DNA of 64,000 nt from Streptomyces sp. GKU 895 (GTDB lineage Bacteria > Actinomycetota > Actinomycetes > Streptomycetales > Streptomycetaceae), in the NCBI GenBank assembly GCA_002027195.1, contig MWJO01000010.1, forward strand, positions 1-64,000. Reading direction: 5' to 3'. Below, in pieces: positions 28,739 through 37,712 of this stretch (within the stretch, counting starts at the first letter, position 1; each line of letters begins with the position of its first letter). The notes beneath the pieces were generated by a model, which saw only the letters and a list, made by a program, of their open reading frames with translations, was not told where the DNA came from and searched no databases. The translations under genes and the position numbers were made by a program.

Positions 28739-28744
28739 TACGGT
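28739..28744 (+). promoter_or_regulatory. Probable -10 element, near-leaderless start
   Basis: TACGGT is followed by GGGGGC and ATG 28751. The same spacing and nearly the same bases occur before ATG 24999. The placement predicts transcription starting at or next to the start codon. Confidence 0.45.
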
Positions 28745-28750
28745 GGGGGC

Positions 28751-29794
28751 ATGACGCAGGTGACTCCTCCCGGTTGGTATCCCGATCCCGGGCAGACAAG
28801 TGACGGTCCCGCCACCGAGCGCTGGTGGGACGGCAAGGCATGGACGGACCAGACCCGCCCGGCGGGATCGGCTGCCGCATGGGGTCCTCCGGCGCAGGTC
28901 CACGACGCGGGGGCGTATCCGGCCCACGACGCGGGGACGTATCCCGCCTACCCGATGTATCCGGCCCAGCCGCCGGCCGCGGGGCGGCGCGGGTTGCGGA
29001 CGGGCATAGCCGTCGCGGTCGCCGTCGCGGTCCTCGCCAGCATCGGCGTGGGCGTGTGGGCGCTGACCCGTGACGACGGCGGGGGCGGCGGCACCGCCAA
29101 CTCCCAGCAGGGGCCCGGAGGCAACGGCGGCACCGGTGGTCCCGGCGGCCAGGGCGGTCCCGGTGGCCAGGACGGCGGCCAGGGCGGGCCGGGCGGCAAC
29201 GGCGGGCCCGGAGGAGGCTCCGGTGGCGCGTCGCCCTCGCCGCAGGAGTCGGAGGCGCCGAAGATCGAGAGCGGTTCGGTGTCCGACGCGATCAGCGGGA
29301 TCAGCATCCCGATCCCGGACGGCTGGTACGGCCAGGAGATCCAGGTCGGCGCGTCGGTCACGTCCGACGCCTCCTACAAGTGCCCCGGCGAGACGTCCAA
29401 GACGTGCACGAAGGGCGGCGCCTACTCCGCGCCCGCCTCCGTCCTCGGCCATCAGGACAAGACGGCCGAGGCGGTCGCCAAGGCCGACATCAAGGCCAAC
29501 GCCGACGAGTCCTACGGCGGCACGACCTACGGCTCGATCACCTCCCACGACGTGCTCGCCTCCAAGGCGGTGACCGTCGCCGGGCAGAAGGGCTACCTGG
29601 TCCGCTGGAAGGCGGTCACCAGCAAGGGCGCCGACGGGTACGTCGAGTCCCTCGCCTTCCCCTCCCCCGCCGACGCGCAGCAGATCGTCGTCGTGCGCTT
29701 CGGCGTCGACGTCGGCGAGAAGCAGTCGGTCATCGACGAGATCACCAAGGGGATCAAGGTGTCGACGGGCGGCGGCAGCGGCCAGGACGTCTAG
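28751..29794 (+). CDS. DUF2510 membrane-anchored protein with Gly-rich linker
   Basis: The product has 347 residues. The N-terminus is a DUF2510 module (PPGWYPDPGQTSDGPATERWWDGKAWTDQTR), a short WW-like domain typical of actinobacterial membrane proteins. A Tyr/Pro/Ala-rich stretch follows, then one transmembrane helix (TGIAVAVAVAVLASIGVGVWAL), a Gly/Gln/Pro low-complexity linker (about residues 115-165), and an extracellular domain of ~190 residues with two cysteines (YKCPGETSKTC). The function is unknown; the architecture suggests a surface-exposed domain on a flexible stalk. A strong hairpin terminator follows. The 274 bases before the start hold no other gene. Confidence 0.75.
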   Translation: MTQVTPPGWYPDPGQTSDGPATERWWDGKAWTDQTRPAGSAAAWGPPAQVHDAGAYPAHDAGTYPAYPMYPAQPPAAGRRGLRTGIAVAVAVAVLASIGVGVWALTRDDGGGGGTANSQQGPGGNGGTGGPGGQGGPGGQDGGQGGPGGNGGPGGGSGGASPSPQESEAPKIESGSVSDAISGISIPIPDGWYGQEIQVGASVTSDASYKCPGETSKTCTKGGAYSAPASVLGHQDKTAEAVAKADIKANADESYGGTTYGSITSHDVLASKAVTVAGQKGYLVRWKAVTSKGADGYVESLAFPSPADAQQIVVVRFGVDVGEKQSVIDEITKGIKVSTGGGSGQDV

Positions 29795-29817
29795 AGCCGG
29801 CCTGCCGGACAGCAGTC

Positions 29818-29863
29818 GGCCGGGTGGGGCGCCTCTCCGCTCAAGACGGAACCCCACCCGGCC
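29818..29863 (+). terminator. Rho-independent-type hairpin after DUF2510 gene
   Basis: GGCCGGGTGGGG (29818-29829) pairs perfectly with CCCCACCCGGCC (29852-29863) across a 22-base loop, 24 bases past the DUF2510 stop. There is no T tract, which is usual in Streptomyces. Confidence 0.8.
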
Positions 29864-29963
29864 GGGGGGTGCGCGCCGCCCCCGTCCCCACGGTGCGGCG
29901 CGAGCAGGTCACCGTCCAGTCATCCCGTGGACGGCGGCCTGGGTCTTCTGAGGTCCTACGTCG

Positions 29964-30578
29964 TCATGTCAGCCCCAGCGCGGGCAGCACGACCGCGTCG
30001 ACGAAGCGGACCAGATAGTCGGGATCGGCGTACTCCCCGTCCACCACGGGCCGCGCCCGGATCACCCCGAACAGCTGGGCCGGGATGTACTCCAGCGCCG
30101 GCTGGTCCGCGGCGATCTCACCGCGCTCGACCCCGCGCTGGAGGATCTCGTTCAGCGACGTGATCTCGGGGTGGACGAGCGCCTCGCGCAGCGCCGTCGC
30201 CAGTTCCGCGTCCTGCGTGACGGCGTGCCCCAGGGCCTGGAGCAGTTTGGTGTCGCCCGTCGACCACCGGCCCGCGGCCCGCGCGACCTCGCGCAGGTCG
30301 TCCGCGAGCGACCCGGTGTCGATGCCCTCGAACTTCGACACCCGCCGCGAGCGCAGCGCGGCCACCACGAACTGGGGCTTGGTCTTCCACTGCCGGTAGA
30401 GCGTGGACTTGCTGCAGCGCGTACTGGCGGCCACTCCGTCCATCGTCACGGCCTCGTAGCCGCACTCCCGGATCTGTTCGAGCACGGCGTCGAAGAACTC
30501 CTGCTCACGCTCGCGCGAGATTTTGGAGCGGCGCGAGGCGGCGACCGTCTCCGGTCCGTCCGCGGCCTGCGACGTCAT
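29964..30578 (-). CDS. TetR-family regulator
   Basis: The product has 204 residues. The N-terminal HTH is clear (FDAVLEQIRECGYEAVTMDGVAASTRCSKSTLYRQWKTKPQFV), and a helical ligand-binding domain of TetR_C type fills the rest. It is divergent from the PAP2/DMT pair, with 239 bases between. That gap carries an array of five palindrome-like repeats at 16-base spacing, the probable binding sites for this protein. The ligand is unknown. Confidence 0.9.
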   Translation of the reverse strand: MTSQAADGPETVAASRRSKISREREQEFFDAVLEQIRECGYEAVTMDGVAASTRCSKSTLYRQWKTKPQFVVAALRSRRVSKFEGIDTGSLADDLREVARAAGRWSTGDTKLLQALGHAVTQDAELATALREALVHPEITSLNEILQRGVERGEIAADQPALEYIPAQLFGVIRARPVVDGEYADPDYLVRFVDAVVLPALGLT

Positions 30579-30658
30579 GGGGTCCTCTCCTCGTTCTCAA
30601 GTGCGGCTCAAGCGGCCGCGGCCAGAGTGCTAGGGCTGCATTCCCAGTGTGGCGTATG

Positions 30659-30738
30659 TCTATCGATACTCGAGTGTACCGGTACTGGACCGTATCGGTA
30701 CACTGGCGTATCGGTACGCACCCGTATCGATGAGTGGG
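30659..30738. promoter_or_regulatory. Five phased 16-bp palindromic repeats (TetR operator array)
   Basis: Units start at 30659, 30675, 30691, 30707 and 30723, exactly 16 bases apart. Each carries a variant of the palindrome GTAYCGRTAC at the same offset: TATCGATAC, GTACCGGTAC, GTATCGGTAC twice, and GTATCGATGA. The array fills the middle of the gap between the TetR gene and the PAP2 gene, so cooperative TetR binding to both promoters is the simplest reading. Confidence 0.75.
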
Positions 30739-30817
30739 GAACCGAGGAGCGATGAGTTACCGGCGCTCCGGGGGTCACCAGCTCAGCCCGCACCACCGTC
30801 AGCGAAGGGGCCGGGGG

Positions 30818-31636
30818 ATGAATGCCCGCACCGAGCCTTCCGAAGGAGAGACCGAGGCAGTAGCCCGGCCTCCGCTCGTCCGTGAGCTCCTGCTCGTCGC
30901 AGGGCTCTTCCTCGTCTACAAGTTCGGCCGCCAGTTGGCGGCGGGGCACACCGGCGAGGCCTTCGACAACGCGCACCGCGTGTGGGACCTGGAACGGGCC
31001 GTCCATCTGCCCGGCGAGGGCTCGGTGCAGAACCTGCTGCTGCACGGCGACACCCTCGTGCACATCGCGAACACCTACTACGCGACGATCCACTTCCCGG
31101 CCACCGCGGCCTTCCTGATCTGGCTCTATCTGCGCCGGCCCGGGCACTACGTGTGGGCCCGCCGCGTCCTCGCCGCCGTCACCGCCGCCGCCCTGGCGGT
31201 GCACCTCGCGTTCCCGCTGGCCCCGCCGCGCATGCTCGCCGCGGCGGGCCTGGTCGACACCGCGAAGGTGTACGGGCCGTCGGTGTACGGTCCGCCGCAG
31301 ACCGACCACCTCTCGAACCAGTTCGCCGCGATGCCCTCGCTGCACTTCGGCTGGTCCCTGATGGTGGCGATCGGCCTGATCGTGGCGACCAGGTCGCGGT
31401 GGCGCTGGCTGTGGCTGCTGCACCCGCTGCTGACGCTGACGGTGATCGTCGGCACCGCCAACCACTACTGGCTCGACGCGATCGTCGCCGCCGCCATGCT
31501 CGGCATCGCGCTCGCGGTGCTCCGCCCGCCGGCGACGAAGCCCGTCGCCCCCGCGACAGAGCCCCCCGCCGAGAAGACCCCGGTCCCCGCCGACGCGGAC
31601 GCCGAGAAGAACGTCCTGGTCGGAGCGGGTCGATGA
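30818..31636 (+). CDS. PAP2-superfamily membrane phosphatase (Aur1/Ipt1-like)
   Basis: The product has 272 residues from ATG 30818 behind AAGGGGCCGGGGG. About six transmembrane helices are visible. PAP2 motifs are present: MPSLHFGWS (catalytic His region) and NHYWLDAIVAA (second His and Asp). It resembles bacterial relatives of inositol-phosphotransferase/lipid phosphatase proteins acting on phospholipid head groups at the membrane. The tail is Pro/Ala-rich. It overlaps the DMT gene by four bases and is probably under the upstream TetR operator array. Confidence 0.87.
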   Translation: MNARTEPSEGETEAVARPPLVRELLLVAGLFLVYKFGRQLAAGHTGEAFDNAHRVWDLERAVHLPGEGSVQNLLLHGDTLVHIANTYYATIHFPATAAFLIWLYLRRPGHYVWARRVLAAVTAAALAVHLAFPLAPPRMLAAAGLVDTAKVYGPSVYGPPQTDHLSNQFAAMPSLHFGWSLMVAIGLIVATRSRWRWLWLLHPLLTLTVIVGTANHYWLDAIVAAAMLGIALAVLRPPATKPVAPATEPPAEKTPVPADADAEKNVLVGAGR

Positions 31637-32640
31637 GCGCCACCGTCCTCGCCGTCGCCCTGTCCCTGTTCTCCGCCGTCGCCTACGCGGCCGCGGCGGT
31701 CGCCCAGGAGCGGCTGGCCGCCCGCGACCCCGGCTCGGGGATCGCACGGATGATCACCTCGGGGGCCTGGTGGGGGTCGGTCCTGCTGAACGCCTCCGCG
31801 GCGCTGCTGCACGTGGTGGCCCTGAAGTACGGCCCGCTCACCGTCGTCCAGCCGCTCGGCGCGCTCACCCTGGTGGCCGCCGTGCCGATGGGCGCGCGCG
31901 TCGCCGGGCGGCGGGTCAGCGCGACGGAGTGGCGGGGTACGGCGTTCACGCTCTTCGGGCTGGCCGCGATCCTGGTCACGGCCTCCGGGTCGGCCCCCGA
32001 CGCCGTGCTGAGCACGCCCGAGGCGCTCGCCGTCGCCGGTGTGACGGCCGCGCTCATCGGTCTGCTCGCCCGCAAGGGCGCCCGCCCCGGGCTCCGGCAC
32101 GCGACCGGTTCCGGCTTCGCCTCCGGGGTCGCCTCGGCGCTCACCCAGACGGTGACGGTGGCGGCGACGGACCGCTCGGCGTCGCTGCTGAGCGTGCAGG
32201 TGATCGGCGTGGCCCTGCTGGTCGCGGCGTTCGCGGCGGCCGGTCTGCTGCTGTCGCAGGTCGCCTACCGGGGCGGCCTCGGTGCCCCGCTCGCGATGGT
32301 GACCCTGGCGAACCCGGTGGCCGCCGCGATGATCGGCCTCTCCCTGCTCGGCGAACGCCTCCAGGGCGGCGCCGCGGGCGTCCTGCTGGCGCTGGCCGGA
32401 GCAGGCGTGGCGGCGTGGGGTGTGGTGCTGCTGACCCGGGTGACGCCGCAGCCGGCGGGCGCGCCCAGCAAGGTCGTCGCCTCCGGCGGGGCCGCCACGA
32501 AGGGCACCGCCGTCCCGGTGGCCGCCGTCACCGACCACCCCGTGGCCGCCGTACTCGCTCTGGAGTCCGCGAGGGCGGCGACCGAGCAGGGGCTGCTGCC
32601 CCGGCAGCCGAAGCAGCCGGGGCATCTCACGTCCCGCTGA
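31633..32640 (+). CDS. DMT-family (EamA-like) membrane transporter
   Basis: The product has 335 residues with about nine or ten hydrophobic helices. It resembles the Streptomyces DMT/EamA proteins beginning with a duplicated small-residue-rich helix (VALSLFSAVAYAAAAVAQERLAARD, KYGPLTVVQPLGALTLV, LLLSQVAYRGGLGAPLA, NPVAAAMIGLSLLGERL). The last ~60 residues are hydrophilic. It is probably an exporter of a small metabolite or lipid, substrate unknown. ATG 31633 sits in the ATGA overlap with the PAP2 stop, so both are coupled and likely TetR-controlled. Confidence 0.82.
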   Translation: MSATVLAVALSLFSAVAYAAAAVAQERLAARDPGSGIARMITSGAWWGSVLLNASAALLHVVALKYGPLTVVQPLGALTLVAAVPMGARVAGRRVSATEWRGTAFTLFGLAAILVTASGSAPDAVLSTPEALAVAGVTAALIGLLARKGARPGLRHATGSGFASGVASALTQTVTVAATDRSASLLSVQVIGVALLVAAFAAAGLLLSQVAYRGGLGAPLAMVTLANPVAAAMIGLSLLGERLQGGAAGVLLALAGAGVAAWGVVLLTRVTPQPAGAPSKVVASGGAATKGTAVPVAAVTDHPVAAVLALESARAATEQGLLPRQPKQPGHLTSR

Positions 32641-32645
32641 TCCGG

Positions 32646-34700
32646 CTACTCGGCGATGATCGCCGGGTCGCTCACACCCGGCCGCCCGTTCTCGACGTGC
32701 CCGGCGAAGCCGCGCAGGAACGCGGGGTCGGCGTCGGCGGTGACGGTCAGGTCGTACCAGCGCCGGCTCGCGGCGAGGTCGACGGTGCGCCTGACCGTGG
32801 CGCCGGGCCGCACGGTCACGGACGTGGCGGCACCGCCGTACCCGTTGACGATCTTCAGCCGGACGCTCCCCGTGCCCTTGTTGGTGAAGGTCAGCTCGAC
32901 GTCGTCCCCGCAGGTCCGCGCGGTGACCTCGGGACCGGCCGTCCTGTTGGCGCCCTTGAAGGAGCGCACGAACCCGTTCGGGCCGTGCACGGTCAGGTCG
33001 TACGAGCCGTTCGAGTACGCCGAGTTCCAGGTGTCCGCGACGGACTTGCCGGCCTCGGTGGTGTAGGTCCAGGGCCCGTCGGTGCGGTTGCCGGACGTCA
33101 CCAGGAAGCCCGCGCCCGCCTTGGTGCCGGAGGCGAAGGTCAGCGTGAACGTGCCGGCCGCCGCGTCGACGGAACCGTCCACGCGCGGGGCGTACTTCAG
33201 CGGCCGGGCCGGGCGCAGGCCGCGCTCCTGCTTCGGCAGCACCGGGTGGGCCGGCGGGGTCGGCACGTAGTCGGGGTGGCGCAGGCGGTCCGGCGGTGCG
33301 TAGCCGGCGGTGTCCGGGAGGGCGACCGGCCTGGCGTCCGTGCGGGAGAAGTCGAAGGCCGCGGTCAGGTCACCGCAGACGGTCCGCCGCCAGGGCGAGA
33401 TGTTCGGCTCGTGCACCCCGAAGCGGCGCTCCATGAACCGGATGATCGAGGTGTGGTCGAGGGTCTCGGAGCAGACGTAACCGCCCTTGCTCCAGGGCGA
33501 GACGACGAGCATCGGAACCCGCTGGCCGAGCCCGTAGGGACCGGCGACATGACCGGTGTCGCCCTTGAAGAGGTCGAGGGCGGGGTCGACGGTCGACTTG
33601 CCCTGCGCGGCGGAGGCCGGCGGGAAGGCCGGGACGACATGGTCGAAGAAGCCGTCGTTCTCGTCGTACGTGATGAACAGCGCGGTCTTCGCCCACACCT
33701 CCGGCACGGACGTCAGCGCGTCGAGGACCTGGGCGATGTACCAGGCGCCGTAATTGGCGGGCCAGTTGGGGTGCTCGGTGAAGGCCTCGGGGGCGACGAT
33801 CCAGGAGATCTGCGGCAGCTTGCCGCCCTTGACGTCGGCCTTGAGCTGGTCGAAGTAGCCCTCGCCCTTGGTGTGGTCCGTGCCGGTGCGGGCCTTGTCG
33901 TACAGCGGGTCGCCGGGCTGGGCGTTGCGGTACTGGTTGAAGTACAGCAGGGAGTTGTCGCCGTAGTTGCCGCGGTACGCGTCGTTGATCCAGCCCCAGG
34001 AGCCGGCCGCGTCGAGCCCGTCGCCGACGTCCTGGTAGATCTTCCAGGACACGCCCGCCTGCTCCAGGCGTTCGGGGTACGTCGTCCAGCCGTAGCCGGC
34101 CTCGTCGTTGCCGAGGACGGGGCCGCCGCCCTTGCCGTCGTTGCCCGTGTAACCGGTCCACATGTAGTAGCGGTTGGGGTCGGTCGAGCCGATGAACGAG
34201 CAGTGGTAGGCGTCGCAGACGGTGAAGGAGTCGGCGAGCGCGTAGTGGAACGGGATGTCCTTGCGCTCCAGGTACGCCATCGTCGTCGAGCCCTTGCTGG
34301 GCACCCACTTGTCGTACGTGCCGCCCGCGAAGGCCGCGTGGCCGTCGTTCCAGCCGTGCGGGAGGTCCTGGACGAACGCCAGGCCCAGGTCGTCGTGGTC
34401 GGGACGGAACGGCAGGATCTCCTTGCCCGCGCTGTCCTTCTGGTGCCAGACCGACTGTCCGTTCGGCTGCTTGACGGGCCGCGGGTCCCCGAAGCCGCGG
34501 ACGCCGCGCAGCTTGCCGAAGTAGTGGTCGAAGGAGCGGTTCTCCTGCATCAGGACGACGATGTGCTCGACGTCCTCGATCGATCCCGTGCGGTGGTTCG
34601 CCGGGAGCGCGGCGGCGCGCTGAATGCTGCTGGACAGCGCGGTGAACGCCGTGGTGGCGCCCGCGACTTGGAGGAATCTGCGCCGGTTGACTTCGGGCAT
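32646..34700 (-). CDS. Secreted phospholipase C / phosphoesterase
   Basis: The product has 684 residues from ATG 34700 (MPEVNRRRFLQVAG), a Tat signal. The catalytic module follows the non-specific phospholipase C family: HIVVLMQENRSFDHYFGKL (metal and nucleophile region), ITYDENDGFFDHVVPAFPP and SPWSKGGYVCSETLDHTS. Two beta-sandwich DUF756-type domains form the last ~200 residues (RVDGSVDAAAGTFTLTFAS, WYDLTVTADADPAFLRGFAGHVENG). It hydrolyses phospholipids outside the cell to recover phosphate and lipid. A PHO-box-like site lies ~100 bases upstream. Confidence 0.93.
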   Translation of the reverse strand: MPEVNRRRFLQVAGATTAFTALSSSIQRAAALPANHRTGSIEDVEHIVVLMQENRSFDHYFGKLRGVRGFGDPRPVKQPNGQSVWHQKDSAGKEILPFRPDHDDLGLAFVQDLPHGWNDGHAAFAGGTYDKWVPSKGSTTMAYLERKDIPFHYALADSFTVCDAYHCSFIGSTDPNRYYMWTGYTGNDGKGGGPVLGNDEAGYGWTTYPERLEQAGVSWKIYQDVGDGLDAAGSWGWINDAYRGNYGDNSLLYFNQYRNAQPGDPLYDKARTGTDHTKGEGYFDQLKADVKGGKLPQISWIVAPEAFTEHPNWPANYGAWYIAQVLDALTSVPEVWAKTALFITYDENDGFFDHVVPAFPPASAAQGKSTVDPALDLFKGDTGHVAGPYGLGQRVPMLVVSPWSKGGYVCSETLDHTSIIRFMERRFGVHEPNISPWRRTVCGDLTAAFDFSRTDARPVALPDTAGYAPPDRLRHPDYVPTPPAHPVLPKQERGLRPARPLKYAPRVDGSVDAAAGTFTLTFASGTKAGAGFLVTSGNRTDGPWTYTTEAGKSVADTWNSAYSNGSYDLTVHGPNGFVRSFKGANRTAGPEVTARTCGDDVELTFTNKGTGSVRLKIVNGYGGAATSVTVRPGATVRRTVDLAASRRWYDLTVTADADPAFLRGFAGHVENGRPGVSDPAIIAE

Positions 34701-34797
34701 GGGTGGGGTCTGCCTCTCATCCAGAGGTGCGGATGGCCGGAACGTGACGGAAGGTGCGCGCAGCGAGTGTTCCAAGAGCACCAAACGTCAGGGAAGG

Positions 34798-34819
34798 GTC
34801 CGGTGACGCGGATGTGAAA
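34798..34819 (-). promoter_or_regulatory. PHO-box-like direct repeat upstream of phospholipase C
   Basis: On the minus strand, TTTCACATCCG is followed directly by CGTCACCGGAC. Each resembles the 11-bp PhoP unit GTTCACCNNNN, matching five of its seven conserved bases. The position, 98-119 bases before the phospholipase start, fits phosphate control but is not proof. Confidence 0.4.
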
Positions 34820-34949
34820 GTCGCCGGTACGCGAGGTGCTCCGGGCAGGGCGTTGCCCGGCGTTCGCCCGAATGGCTTCGCACGGCGTGCCGCCGCGCCC
34901 GCGCTCGGCGGGAATGGAGCCAGCACGCACCCCGAGCGTTGGAGACCTC

Positions 34950-36289
34950 ATGAGTGGCCCGCCCGAGCCCGGTGGCTCCGCGTCCGCCCCGCAGGACACC
35001 ACCCCCGCGGAGGGCGCCGGCAGGCGCGGCTCCCGGCCGGGGCGGATCGCACGGAGCACGGCCTCGGCCGTCCTGATCGTGCTGACCTGCCTCCTCGTGC
35101 CCGTCGCCCTGCTCACGGTGTGGGTGCACGACATCGCGCTCGACACCGACCGCTATGTCGCCACGGTCAAGCCGCTGGCCACCGACCCGGCCATCGAGGA
35201 CGCGGCCGTCCACCGCATCAGCGAGGCCGCCGACGTACGCGTGGACGGTGACCGGGCCGCCGCGGACATCGCGGCCTGGCTGACGTCGCAGGGGCTGCCG
35301 CCGCGCGCCGCCGCGGCCGTGCGCAACCTCGGCCCGCAGCTCGACTCCGCCGTCGACAACACGGTGACCAAGGTCGCCACCCGGTTCGTCGAGAGCGACC
35401 GCTTCGAGAAGGTGTGGACGAACGCCAACCGGGCCGCCCACACCGCCGTCGTGCACGCGCTCACCGGGGAGGGCCGCGGGGCCGTCGGGGTCAGCGGCGG
35501 CACGGTGACGCTCGACGTCGGCGCGGCCGTCGACCGGGTCAGACAGGAACTGGTGGACGCCGGGCTGTCCCCGGCCTCGAAGATCCCCGACGTCGACAAG
35601 CAGATGGTGCTCTTCCACTCCGACCAGCTCGGGAAGATCCGCAAGGGCGCGCATCTGCTGGACGTGATCGGCGACTGGTTCCCGGTGCTCGTCGTGGCCC
35701 TCGGCGCGGCCGGGGTGCTGCTGGCCCACCGCCGGCGCCGCGCCCTGGCGCGCACCGCCCTCGGCGCGGCCTTCGCCTGTCTGCTCGTGGCCATCGCCCT
35801 GGTCGTCGCCCGCCACTACTACCTGGACCACCTCCCGCCCCAGATCCAGTCCCAGGCCGCCGCGGCGGCGGTCTTCGACACCCTGCTGCACTTCCTGCGG
35901 ATCAGCCTGCGGACCGCGATCGTGCTCGGCGTCGTCATCGCGCTCGGCGCCTATCTCATCGGCCCCGGGCGGCTCCCCGTGGCGTGCGCAGGACGTCGGA
36001 GCGCACCGCGGACTCCGCGGCGACCTGGGCGTACGGCCACCAGGTCCGCACCGGGCGGGCCGGGACCTGGACGCAGGACCACCGGCGGTGGATCACGCTG
36101 GCCGCCCTGTTGATCGTGGCGCTGGTCTTCGCCTTCTGGAACCATCCGACCGTCCTGACGATCCTGCTCCTGGTGCTCGTCCTGCTGGCCGTGCTGGCCC
36201 TGGTCGCCCTGCTCGCCGCCTCGGGCCGCGCCACGCTGGCCGCCGAACAGGGGGCAGTGGTCGGCCGGGACGACGGGGATCAGCTGTAG
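34950..36289 (+). CDS. Integral membrane protein, frameshifted near C-terminus
   Basis: ATG 34950 follows GGAG. One N-terminal helix (VLIVLTCLLVPVALLTVWVHDIAL) is followed by a ~170-residue extracytoplasmic region, then helices at WFPVLVVALGAAGVLLA, ALGAAFACLLVAIALVV and TAIVLGVVIALGAYLIGP. Near 35985 the frame shifts and continues as RTSERTADSAATWAYGHQVRTGRAG, with two more helices (ITLAALLIVALVFAFWNHP, ILLLVLVLLAVLALVALLA) to 36289. One lost base explains this. The function is unknown. The stop overlaps the convergent mocR stop by ten bases. Confidence 0.7.
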
Positions 36290-37614
36290 GCGTCCTCGAC
36301 GGCGACTCGTCGCACCGTCCGCAGCGTCGCACGGAGACGGTCCAGGTCGGTCGAGCCCAGGGCGAGGCGGAGTGCCTGCGGTGTGTGGGTCGTGGTGGTG
36401 AAGGGTTCCGCGGTGCTCACCGAGATGTGCCGGCGCGCGAGGGTGGCGGTCAGCCGGTCGGCGCGGGCGTCGTCGGGCAAGGGCAGCCAGACGAAGTACG
36501 ACGAGGGGTGGCCGACGAGGGGCAGGCCCGCCAGCTCCTCACGGGCGATCGCCTGGCGGGCCTTGGCGTCGTCCCGCTTCCGCGCTTCCAGGTGGTCGAC
36601 CGTGCCGTCGTCGAGCCAGCCGCAGGCGATCGCCGTGGTGAGGGCCGGGGTGTTCCAGGTGGTGGCCCGGATCGCGCGTTCGAGCGCCGGTACCCGGTCG
36701 GCGGGGGCGACGACGAAGCCGACCCGGAGGCCGGTGGCGACGTTCTTGGACAGTCCGGTGACGTGGACGGTGATGTCCGGCGCGGTGGCGGCCAGCGGCG
36801 GGGGCGGGTCCTCGGCCAGGTAGGCGTAGGAGGCGTCCTCGATGACAAGCGAGCCGTGCCGTCGGGCGATCTCGATCAGGCGGGTGCGCTCGTCGCCGGC
36901 ATGACCCGGCCGAGGGGGTTGTGCAGGGTCGGCATGGTGTAGATCGCGCGTACCGGGCGGCGCGCACACACTTTGGCGAGGGCGTCGAGGTCCGGTCCGT
37001 CGGGGGGTGACGGGAGGGGCTCCAGGTCCAGCCGGAAGGCCTCCGCGAGCACCTTGAAACCCGGGTAGGTGAGCGCGTCGACGGCGACGACGCACCGCGC
37101 CGAGCGTGGGCCATGACGGTGACGGCCAGGCCGTGCTGGCGCCGTTGACGACGAGGATCTGATCCGGGTCCGCGCCGAGGCCCGGCGTCTCAGGTGCCGG
37201 GCGATGGGCGGCCCGGTCCTGGGGGCGCCCGCGGTGGGGCTGGTAGCTCAGCAGCGAGTCGAGGTCGCCGGAGCCGGCGAGGCCGCGCAGGGCCTGCCGC
37301 AGGAGGTCGGCCTGGCCGGGCAGCGAGGGGTAGTTGAAGTTGAGGTCGACCGCGTCGGTGGCGACGACCTGCAGATCGATGCCGTGGCCGGCGGGCACCG
37401 CGATGTCCCGTACGAAGGTGCCGCGGCCCTGTTCCCGGCTGACCAGGCCCATCGCCTCCAGTTCGGCGTAGACCCGGGTCGCCGTCACCACGGCGATGCC
37501 CTCCTGCGCGGCCAGCCCGCGGTGGGTCGGCAGCCGGGTGCCCGCGGCGAGCCGTCCGGAGCGGATGCCGGACGCGAGCGCGTCGACCAGCGTCTTGTAG
37601 CGCGGGGCTGCCAT
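36280..37614 (-). pseudogene. MocR-type GntR/aminotransferase regulator with several frameshifts
   Basis: ATG 37614 starts MAAPRYKTLVDALASGIRSG. A GntR winged helix (TRLPTHRGLAAQEGIAVVTATRVYAELEAMG) opens the protein and a PLP aminotransferase-like domain closes it (TGLSKNVATGLRVGFVVAP). The middle is scrambled. Family sequence moves to a second frame by about 37114 (MAHARRGA), to a third near 37095 (DALTYPGFKVLAEAF) and back to the first near 36900. Each step fits one lost base. Another disturbed stretch lies near 37180. Either the gene is decaying or the sequence is poor here. It diverges from the DJ-1 gene. Confidence 0.7.
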
Positions 37615-37641
37615 GGGCCGAAGTGTATCCATGACAATTCT

Positions 37642-37671
37642 TTGACTGTCCTGGTCGCGGGTTCTTACGGT
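37642..37671 (+). promoter_or_regulatory. Promoter of DJ-1 gene (-35 TTGACT, -10 TACGGT)
   Basis: TTGACT (37642-37647) and TACGGT (37666-37671) are 18 bases apart, close to the principal sigma consensus, and lie 42 bases before GTG 37713. The region also holds the divergent mocR start, where MocR regulators usually bind. Confidence 0.6.
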
Positions 37672-37712
37672 CGCCACAGGCCGGGACCCACTCCTCCGGA
37701 AGGACAGCCGCC

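Noticed and set aside
30659..30738. Iteron-like array as a plasmid or replication origin
   Set aside because: The repeats lie between a TetR gene and its divergent target, are palindromic, and no replication protein, DnaA boxes or partition genes are near.
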